This document shows positions 6,744 to 11,932 of a stretch of DNA of 11,932 nucleotides, one piece after another. The stretch spans positions 1 to 11,932 of the forward strand of contig JAHKKQ010000066.1 of NCBI GenBank assembly GCA_020027805.1. Reading direction: 5' to 3'. The stretch comes from Candidatus Dadabacteria bacterium (lineage in GTDB: Bacteria; Desulfobacterota_D; UBA1144; Nemesobacterales; UBA2774). Made by a program: the position numbers and the translations under genes. The stretch's first letter is position 1. The number at the start of each line of letters is the position of its first letter. The notes beneath the pieces were generated by a model. It was not told the origin of the DNA. It ran no database searches and worked only from the letters and a program-made list of their open reading frames with translations.

Positions 6744-7740
6744 CCTCTCGGCTTTGACGGGGATACTGTATGCGCGGCTTGCCGGCCGGAGACTCATTAT
6801 CGACTGGAGCGACCCCGTTTATTCCAGTGACGGATCTAATGTCTTTCATAATTTCTTTCAATCCCCACTAGTCAGCCTCAAAAATGAAATTCCGGTAACA
6901 GACTCCGTAAGCCCAGAAATATGGCGCGGTCATTTGCGCGAGTCTGCCTGGGATATGACTGACCGTTACGGAAATTTTTATAACCGGGATAATTGGAAGA
7001 AATTCTCTATCGATTTAAGCAAGTTGGATTATCAGGAAGACGTTTTAGTTATGTGGACCTATGTGGATAGAGTGGATTATTTGAGACACCATTTTAGGGG
7101 AGAATTCAAAGAATTCAGTCAAAAAAGCAGAAAGGAAATATTGAAGAAGCTGCTCCGGGAAGACCTTAATCTTCATCCGCAAATTCGAGAGCGAGTAGAT
7201 AATTTCAAAAGCAATTTCCTCTCCAGGAAAACAGTCGGAGTACACGTCCGTTACACCGACCATCGGGCCGGGCTCTGGTCCATACTCAAGAGGCTTAACA
7301 AGCTGCTTAAGCAAGAACCGGAACTACAAATCTTCCTGGCCACAGACAACATACAGATAAAAAAATTATTTGATGAGAAATACCAACGCGTGATAACCAC
7401 GCAGCACTGGTATCCGGCACCGGGATTAACAATACATCAAAACCCAAGCTGTCCGGACCTCTTAGAAAACGGTATAGAGGCGCTGATAGATCTATACCTT
7501 CTTGCAGAATGCGATTACCTTATCATTGACACGAGCTCGATATTTTCTTATGTAGCCGCCCTGCTCACGAATGCCCCGGACTCTAATATATTCAACGTCA
7601 ATCACATAGAAAGGGGTGGGAAGAGATACACCATGACGAAACGCATCATCTGGCGAGTTATGCTCAGACTGGGGCTATTTTCCTGGGGTTTCAGTCTGTT
7701 AAGCAAGCTTGAAAGAACGCGAAAGCCATCCGAACGGTGA
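6688..7740 (+). CDS. NodZ/GT23-like glycosyltransferase, paralog 3
   Basis: This third family member has 350 residues and starts with the same 18 residues as paralog 1 (MNEDKYLIVKGIAGLGNR...). Motif I is VHVRYTD (HxR at 186-188), motif II LATDN (217-221) and motif III CDYLIIDTSSIFSY from 275, all conserved, so the enzyme is predicted active. It is closer to paralog 1 than to paralog 2 over its whole length; the middle segment at about 90-130 is the most variable and may shape acceptor choice. The start ATG is shared with paralog 1 within the perfect repeat. Its TGA overlaps a possible GTG start of the next gene, but the better start of that gene is 33 bases downstream, so the two are probably in one transcript. 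Confidence 0.82.
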   Translation: MNEDKYLIVKGIAGLGNRILSALTGILYARLAGRRLIIDWSDPVYSSDGSNVFHNFFQSPLVSLKNEIPVTDSVSPEIWRGHLRESAWDMTDRYGNFYNRDNWKKFSIDLSKLDYQEDVLVMWTYVDRVDYLRHHFRGEFKEFSQKSRKEILKKLLREDLNLHPQIRERVDNFKSNFLSRKTVGVHVRYTDHRAGLWSILKRLNKLLKQEPELQIFLATDNIQIKKLFDEKYQRVITTQHWYPAPGLTIHQNPSCPDLLENGIEALIDLYLLAECDYLIIDTSSIFSYVAALLTNAPDSNIFNVNHIERGGKRYTMTKRIIWRVMLRLGLFSWGFSLLSKLERTRKPSER

Positions 7741-7772
7741 CCGGACCTTTTCAATTAGTATTTGTTGCCAAA

Positions 7773-8996
7773 ATGAATATAAAAGTGCACGAAGTGGTAA
7801 AACATCTCCTCATTCGGCTGTACAACAAACTCAAAATCACTATAAAACCTACAAGATATCCCGTTATCCTTAACGCTAACGGCGTTGATGAGTCTAATTA
7901 TACCAAGCACGCACTTCTAATTTACATCGTCATGCCTTTCCTCCTTAAAGATGATGACCCCTTTTTACTCAGACACCAACATTCGAAACAATGTAAGCAA
8001 ATTGCAGCCATACTGGGCGAATTGGGCCTAGTCGTTGATGTAGTGGACATAAGGGACAGGAAATTCAGGCCTTCGAGAGATTACGACCTCGTTATTTGTA
8101 ACAGAGTAACCGATACCCCGCTTAACAAGGACATATTAAGTATATATCTTGCAACTACGTTGCATCATAAGGTACATAACGAGAACTTAAGAAGGCGTCA
8201 CAAGCTTCTTTATGAGAGACGGGGGTACCGGGTACGATTGAGGCGAGTTTACGCAGAAGCGATGCCTTATGTTGAAAGATCAGATGCAATCGTAGGTTTT
8301 GGAAACGAGTTCATAATGAGTTCGTGGAGAGAGGGCTTTAATGTTCCGGTTTATCCATTTGATAACTATGGGTTTAAGGAAACGGAATTCATGCTCGACT
8401 CAAAGGATTTCTCTACAGCCCGTATGAATTTCCTCTTCTTTACAAGCAGTAGCCAGATGCAGAAGGGGTTGGACCTGCTTCTGGAAATATTCCCGAAGCA
8501 TCCTGACCTACACCTTTACATTTGCAGTGACTATGAAAAGGAGGGAGATTTCTGCGCGTGCTATCACCAAGAGCTGTACGAGACCCCAAACATACACCCG
8601 ATGGGATGGGTAACGGTCAATGGCTCCGAATACAACGAGCTGGTAAGGAAATGTGCCTTTGTCATACTCCCTTCCTGCTCAGAAGGCCAGTCAGGTTCCG
8701 TGGTTCAGTGCATGCACTCGGGTCTAATCCCACTGGTCACGAAAGAGACCGGGATAGATACGGAGGATTTTGGTATAACCTTTTCCGATGACACAGTCGA
8801 GGAGATAGAGAGGGCAATGCTGGAGGTATCAGAGCTGCCCGAGAGCTGGCACAGGGAGCACAGCCTCAGAACTCGAATGGTATCAGAAAAGAAGTATAGC
8901 GAGGGCGCGTTTATGGACAGGTGGAGATATATGCTTGCCGAGATATTAAGCGGTGCCGGCAAAAGCCGGCTATTCAGCAACGGAGAACCCCAGTGA
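7773..8996 (+). CDS. GT4-like (GT-B) glycosyltransferase
   Basis: From ATG 7773 this is a 407-residue glycosyltransferase of the GT1/GT4 type. The N-terminal half is an acceptor-domain-like Rossmann region. The C-terminal half has the usual donor-domain pattern: FLFFTSSSQMQKGLDLLLE, then HLYICSD, PNIHPMGWV, and SEGQSGSVVQCMHSGLIPLV (from residue 303) followed by an acidic nucleotide-sugar-contact region (ETGIDTEDFG). The Glu of SEG corresponds to the conserved EX7E-type region, though only part of that pattern is clear. A GTG at 7737 would add 12 residues and overlap the previous stop, but the ATG is supported by alignment with the broken relative at 6385. No membrane segment is seen. Sugar and linkage cannot be told. 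Its stop overlaps the next gene's GTG. Confidence 0.8.
   Translation: MNIKVHEVVKHLLIRLYNKLKITIKPTRYPVILNANGVDESNYTKHALLIYIVMPFLLKDDDPFLLRHQHSKQCKQIAAILGELGLVVDVVDIRDRKFRPSRDYDLVICNRVTDTPLNKDILSIYLATTLHHKVHNENLRRRHKLLYERRGYRVRLRRVYAEAMPYVERSDAIVGFGNEFIMSSWREGFNVPVYPFDNYGFKETEFMLDSKDFSTARMNFLFFTSSSQMQKGLDLLLEIFPKHPDLHLYICSDYEKEGDFCACYHQELYETPNIHPMGWVTVNGSEYNELVRKCAFVILPSCSEGQSGSVVQCMHSGLIPLVTKETGIDTEDFGITFSDDTVEEIERAMLEVSELPESWHREHSLRTRMVSEKKYSEGAFMDRWRYMLAEILSGAGKSRLFSNGEPQ
8955..8970 (+). other. Short hairpin before the GT32-like gene
   Basis: GCCGGC, AAAA, GCCGGC forms a perfect 6-bp GC stem with a four-base loop inside the last codons of the GT4-like gene, 11 bases before the GGAG of the next gene. 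No T-run follows, so it is not a standard terminator; it could affect coupling or mRNA stability, or be chance. Confidence 0.35.
8982..8985 (+). promoter_or_regulatory. Ribosome binding site GGAG deciding a GTG start
   Basis: GGAG lies seven bases before the GTG at 8993, which overlaps the TGA of the preceding gene (GTGA). It favours this GTG over the upstream in-frame ATG at 8921, which lies deep inside the previous gene. Confidence 0.55.
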
Positions 8997-9745
8997 AATT
9001 CTTACCGGACGAGCGGCTCTATTCCCGCACCGAATACTGCTTGCAATTCCTGCGTGAGCTCGATGCCGAAACCACGAAAGCCGGGTTGCAAACAGTCGAA
9101 CGATATCACATGTACTGGCACGGGACGTTTTCATCGAAACAGGCTTTCGCGGTCAAGTCCTTCCTGGCAACGCAGAACCTCAACAACTCAGAACTGTGGC
9201 TGTGGCTCGACTCTGAGAACAGCTATGCCGGCTATGAAAACAATGCCCACCTCAAACCTTTCCTGAGCTTCATTAGCGTGAAGCATTTCGATCCGGATGC
9301 CGAGGCACGGGACACTCCATTGGCGGAAAAAACCGAGCTCTTCACAAGAGTAGCGCCAACTCAACGATCTGACTTCTTTCGCCACGTTGCGCTCTACAGG
9401 CACGGCGGCACCTATGTCGATATTGATACGATGTTTCTCCGAGATATGAGTGCACTGCTCCGCAGCGAGCATCTCAATGATGAATTTTGCTATCGCTGGT
9501 CTGCTCACTTGCCGTATGGCAACAGCGCCGTCCTCAGACTCAGTCAGTATAGTGAAACAGCCCGCGCTCTGCTGTTTAAATGCGGCGAAGTCAATAGTTG
9601 CTGCCCGATGAACGTGCTTCGATTTGAAGATAACGTCAACCTCGACCTCCTCAACCGGGAGTTTGATATAATACTCCGGGAGAAACTGGGTATCGACCTT
9701 CCGGCCCAGCCAGCACAGGATATGGAAGACGGAGCGGCAAAATAA
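8993..9745 (+). CDS. GT32-like DXD glycosyltransferase (short C-terminus)
   Basis: Started at GTG 8993, this is a 250-residue protein. It contains the hallmark of sugar-transferases with a DXD motif (GT32/OCH1-like, GT-A fold): RSDFFRHVALYRHGGTYVDI with RSD at 125-127 and DID at 143-145. The N-terminal WHGTFSSKQ region resembles the first strand where the nucleotide binds. Members usually transfer a hexose onto a glycan using a UDP- or GDP-sugar and Mn2+. After NVLRFEDNVNLDLL the sequence turns into a charged tail (REFDIILREKLGIDLPAQPA) unlike the C-terminal part I would expect, so the enzyme may be truncated or fused to foreign sequence. An ATG at 8921 is in frame but lies inside the previous gene and adds a non-family-like leader. 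Its TAA overlaps the next ATG (TAATG). Confidence 0.78.
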   Translation: MKFLPDERLYSRTEYCLQFLRELDAETTKAGLQTVERYHMYWHGTFSSKQAFAVKSFLATQNLNNSELWLWLDSENSYAGYENNAHLKPFLSFISVKHFDPDAEARDTPLAEKTELFTRVAPTQRSDFFRHVALYRHGGTYVDIDTMFLRDMSALLRSEHLNDEFCYRWSAHLPYGNSAVLRLSQYSETARALLFKCGEVNSCCPMNVLRFEDNVNLDLLNREFDIILREKLGIDLPAQPAQDMEDGAAK

Positions 9746-10269
9746 TGACCGACGGCTCTGAATTTGGATTGGGGAAGAGGAGGGAGTTCCTGGTATATGC
9801 AGTCATATTTATTATTATCGGCGGCTCACTCTTTAATATAATCACCCAACGGGAACACTGGCCATTTTCCCCATATTCAATGTTTTCTACAGTCAGACGG
9901 GATTATTCCTTAACCAGGCTGAGGTTGTTCGGTCTAACAGATATCGACTCGTCCCGCGAAATACCTCTCAATGAACCTCGATATATTCGGCCCTCAGGTG
10001 ATAAACACATACAAAGGGCTCTGTCAATTAAGAAAAAGCCCGATAACGTAAGTTATGAGCAGTATCTGGAAGATGCATTGCGCCATATTCTAACCCGGTA
10101 TGAGGCGTTGCGCATTGCGGGTGAACACGATGGGCCGGAACTCCATGGAATCAGGCTCTACAGATACCAATGGAAGCTCGACCCGTGGATACGCAACGTA
10201 GAACGACCAGACCAAAGGGAGCTAATCATTGAGGTCAGGGAGCCCTGGAAAGAATTAGTCGCTGGCTAA
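9745..10269 (+). CDS. One-pass membrane protein with WPFSPYSMF signature, partner of HTTM-like gene
   Basis: This 174-residue protein has one hydrophobic segment (about 14-34) near the N-terminus, immediately followed by REHWPFSPYSMFS (36-48), then a soluble, charged domain of about 125 residues. Basic residues before the segment (KRRE) suggest the bulk faces the periplasm or outside by the positive-inside rule. I do not recognise a named family. Small proteins with a W-P-F/x-S-P-Y-x-M-F signature next to HTTM-domain genes are, as far as I recall, a recurring arrangement, and the next gene here is HTTM-like. It starts at an ATG sharing one base with the TAA of the GT32-like gene, so translation is coupled. 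Function is unknown; a membrane partner or subunit is inferred. Confidence 0.75.
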   Translation: MTDGSEFGLGKRREFLVYAVIFIIIGGSLFNIITQREHWPFSPYSMFSTVRRDYSLTRLRLFGLTDIDSSREIPLNEPRYIRPSGDKHIQRALSIKKKPDNVSYEQYLEDALRHILTRYEALRIAGEHDGPELHGIRLYRYQWKLDPWIRNVERPDQRELIIEVREPWKELVAG

Positions 10270-10340
10270 TATTACTGCAAAATTATTGGAAATACTTCTG
10301 GTTCGAGCCTGCGACGCCTTTCAACCTCGGCTTCTGTAGA
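10233..10340 (+). other. Coding-like 5' extension of the HTTM-like gene without an ordinary start codon
   Basis: In frame with the HTTM-like gene, 36 codons after a TGA at 10230-10232 translate to a sequence ending NYWKYFWFEPATPFNLGFCR, which reads like the usual first segment of HTTM proteins (aromatic-rich helix, then F-x-P-x-[ST]-P and LG-x-x-R before the first membrane helix). There is no ATG, GTG or TTG in this stretch. CTG at 10245 and ATT at 10254 are the possible rare starts; AGGGAG at 10237-10242 lies 2 and 11 bases before them. The region overlaps the end of the 174-residue gene, so a ribosomal frameshift or a sequence error are alternatives. Confidence 0.5.
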
Positions 10341-11333
10341 GTGCTGTTCTTCGGCTCGATGTTATTGTTTTACCTGCAGATAGATTTCAGTGACTGGGCT
10401 GATGTTGATAAATTTTTCTGGAAACCCATCTGGCTTTTTAAACACTTTCGTCTGCCTGTGTTTTCCAAAGACCAACTAGTAATCATTCAATTTATATGGA
10501 AGGCGGCTCTCGGTTTGAGCTGTATCGGCCTATTTACACGAATGAGTACCATAACCTCATTTGTTCTAGGGATTTATCTGATTGGATTACCCCATAACTT
10601 CGGCAAGGTTGATCACTCCGACGCGATTTTGGTCTTTATTATGGGAGTTATGGTTTTATCCCGATGTGGTGACAGTTTGTCCGTTGACCGGCTGCTGCTG
10701 AGGCTTCTCAGCAAAAAGAATCAGTCACCGTCCATACCGGCCGCGTCTGGTGAATATACATGGCCCATAATGGTAGCTTGGCTTATAATGGCGCTCGTCT
10801 TTTTCGCGGCGGGTGTATCGAAAATCGGGCGTTCCGGTCTAGAGTGGGTTATGTCCGACAATATGGCGATATTGCTAATTGGGAGCAATTACGGGGATTC
10901 ACCATTGACGACGTGGGGTCTCCGCATTGCACAATTCGGCTGGCTTTGTCAAATGCTTGCTGCGGGTACTATCATATTCGAGATCGGCTTTCCGCTGGCA
11001 CTGATAAGCCGAACAGCCCGCTCGATAATAGTACCGGTCATGGCATCAATACAGGCCGGCATACTAATACCAATGGGAATAAGCTTCGCGCAGTTTATGA
11101 TCGTGTATCTCTTTTGGGTATCGTGGGACCGCGTAAGTCCTGTCGTACGAGCGGTTGGAGCCCTTGGGTTAATCATGATATTGAGACCGGACTGGGTTAA
11201 TGAGGCGGCCCGTATAACCGGCTTCGAACGTGACATGGAGCTTCTGATTTACCTTGGTTTAGGCGGTTTCGCTTTCCTTTGTCTTATATACTACGCAGCA
11301 TTCGGCGCATTGAAGCCAAATAACCGGACTTAG
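10341..11333 (+). CDS. HTTM-like multi-pass membrane protein
   Basis: The first ordinary in-frame start is GTG 10341 (330 residues), but family-like sequence extends upstream to about 10245-10254, giving about 360 residues if translated. The protein is strongly hydrophobic with about eight or more membrane segments. LPHNFGKVDHSDAILVFIMG and RCGDSLSVDRLL in the first half, and FFAAGVSKIGRSGLEWV in the second, resemble the HTTM (horizontally transferred transmembrane) domain shared with vitamin K-dependent gamma-carboxylase. Lys161 (from GTG) sits in an AGxxK context like the catalytic-base region of the carboxylase; whether it is catalytic here is unknown. It lies just after the 174-residue membrane protein and probably works with it at the inner membrane. 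The substrate is unknown; bacterial HTTM proteins are mostly uncharacterised. Confidence 0.72.
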   Translation: MLFFGSMLLFYLQIDFSDWADVDKFFWKPIWLFKHFRLPVFSKDQLVIIQFIWKAALGLSCIGLFTRMSTITSFVLGIYLIGLPHNFGKVDHSDAILVFIMGVMVLSRCGDSLSVDRLLLRLLSKKNQSPSIPAASGEYTWPIMVAWLIMALVFFAAGVSKIGRSGLEWVMSDNMAILLIGSNYGDSPLTTWGLRIAQFGWLCQMLAAGTIIFEIGFPLALISRTARSIIVPVMASIQAGILIPMGISFAQFMIVYLFWVSWDRVSPVVRAVGALGLIMILRPDWVNEAARITGFERDMELLIYLGLGGFAFLCLIYYAAFGALKPNNRT

Positions 11334-11548
11334 GTCGATATAATTACTTTGAAACACATAATGCGCCCGCAAACGAGAAACAGATTCAACTAGACACAGG
11401 TTATTATTATCCTATACGGCTAAGTAATTATGAAGAGCGAATAATATATCACCAGGACCGGTTCATGGATGGGTCTCGCATCGTTATTCGGCGGGTTCTC
11501 AAGGGCGGTGACGGAGTCGATTTATATGTTATCGGCGACAGTGGATAG
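11324..11548 (+). pseudogene. Orphan open frame of 74 codons without a start (possible gene remnant)
   Basis: A frame distinct from the HTTM-like gene is open from 11324 to TAG at 11546-11548. From about 11336 its translation looks protein-like (YNYFETHNAPANEKQI, then YYYPIRLSNYEERII and later DGSRIVIRRVLKGGDGVDLY), with natural codon choice. The only ATG is at 11465, leaving 27 codons. It may be the C-terminal remnant of a gene whose front was lost at the end of the HTTM-like gene. It could also be chance. I recognise no family. The rest of the 290-base gap up to the tRNA holds only the possible tRNA promoter. Confidence 0.3.
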
Positions 11549-11564
11549 GATTCATATATCATGA

Positions 11565-11598
11565 TATAATCCCGTTTCTGAAGAAATAAACATATAAT
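11565..11598 (+). promoter_or_regulatory. Possible tRNA promoter -10 elements
   Basis: Two perfect TATAAT hexamers occur at 11565-11570 and 11593-11598, 53 and 25 bases before the tRNA. Neither has a good TTGACA-like hexamer at the right distance, so assignment as -10 boxes is tentative; the downstream one gives a more usual leader length for a tRNA transcript. Confidence 0.35.
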
Positions 11599-11623
11599 TG
11601 TTCCTATTCGAACTTGCCTATAA

Positions 11624-11695
11624 GCCGACGTAGCTCAGTGGTAGAGCAGCTCACTCGTAATGAGCAGGTCCCCAGTTCAAGTCTGGGCGTCGGCT
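11624..11695 (+). tRNA. tRNA-Thr (anticodon CGT)
   Basis: A complete 72-base cloverleaf can be drawn. The acceptor stem GCCGACG pairs with CGTCGGC. The D arm is GCTC-AGTGGTA-GAGC. The anticodon arm is GCTCA-CTCGTAA-TGAGC with anticodon CGT at 11656-11658, reading ACG (Thr). A five-base variable region follows, then the T arm CCCAG-TTCAAGT-CTGGG. The discriminator base is T and CCA is not encoded, so it must be added enzymatically. It reads the ACG codon as a supplementary Thr tRNA. It is the last confident gene of the window and could be an integration target, but no integrase or repeated 3' end is seen here. Confidence 0.95.
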
Positions 11696-11932
11696 CTCCA
11701 ACTTCGCTTGACTATGCGACGGTACTCGGACTGTTTGGAAAATAATCCCATTCAGCTGAGGAAGTTAAGGAGTCTAAAGGCGGATTTCTTTCAACTCACT
11801 AGTGAATCATATGAAAAATCTAGCTTAAAATATGGGCCGCTTTCCGGAGGCTTGACACTGCCAAGCATCACCGAACTCGTAGAATAAGTTAATAGAATAC
11901 CGAGTTCGATGTATGTTACTCTTCTATTTATT

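Noticed and set aside
8921..8992. ATG 8921 as start of the GT32-like gene
   Set aside because: It lies inside the GT4-like gene, adds a Cys/Arg-rich leader unlike the family, and lacks the well-placed GGAG that precedes GTG 8993.
11660..11887. 75-codon open frame running out of the tRNA gene (57 codons from ATG 11714)
   Set aside because: It begins inside the tRNA, the internal ATG has no ribosome binding site, and no protein family is recognisable; it is kept only as a remote possibility of a small gene.
11872..11908. 8-bp inverted repeat CGAACTCG/CGAGTTCG as a terminator
   Set aside because: The 21-base loop is long and no T-run follows, so it does not resemble an intrinsic terminator.
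1..11932. CRISPR array, insertion sequence or prophage genes
   Set aside because: No regularly spaced short repeats, transposase, recombinase or phage structural motifs were seen on either strand.

Overview
The window reads as part of a bacterial cell-surface glycan (polysaccharide or glycoconjugate) assembly locus, with every recognisable gene on the + strand. The organism cannot be named from the sequence. Mixed base composition, frequent AGG/AGA (Arg) and ATA (Ile) codons, and a tRNA gene without an encoded CCA end argue against enteric gammaproteobacteria. They would fit an uncultured environmental bacterium, for example of a deltaproteobacterial type; this is inference only.

Left part (1-3132): the 3' end of an unrecognised gene, a 512-residue protein with two GT2-like glycosyltransferase halves (only the second keeps its metal-binding DxD), and, overlapping it by one base, a QueC-like PP-loop ATPase with a CX8CX2CX2C zinc-site pattern. 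Next comes a probably separate gene (3268-3921) for a secreted protein with eight cysteines, preceded by the best Shine-Dalgarno sequence in the window.

Centre (about 4077-8996): three paralogous NodZ/GT23-like (fucosyltransferase superfamily) genes, a broken glycosyltransferase gene between the second and third, and an intact GT4-like glycosyltransferase after the third. A short relic upstream of the first paralog matches the tail of the broken gene. An 84-bp stretch spanning the end of each relic and the start of paralogs 1 and 3 is identical, while both flanks have diverged. This suggests an ancestral [glycosyltransferase - fucosyltransferase-like] module that was duplicated, partly deleted and locally homogenised.

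Right part (8993-11333): a tightly coupled set of a GT32-like DXD glycosyltransferase, a 174-residue one-pass membrane protein with a WPFSPYSMF signature, and an HTTM-like multi-pass membrane protein. The HTTM-like frame continues about 36 codons upstream of its first ordinary start codon. Beyond it lie an orphan open frame without a start (11324-11548) and a tRNA-Thr(CGT) gene (11624-11695), which may mark the edge of the locus.

Taken together: several glycosyltransferases would build an oligosaccharide, the NodZ-like trio would add fucose-like residues, and the QueC-like enzyme and the membrane pair are candidate modifying or export-linked functions whose roles are not known. No CRISPR array, transposase, integrase or rRNA was seen.
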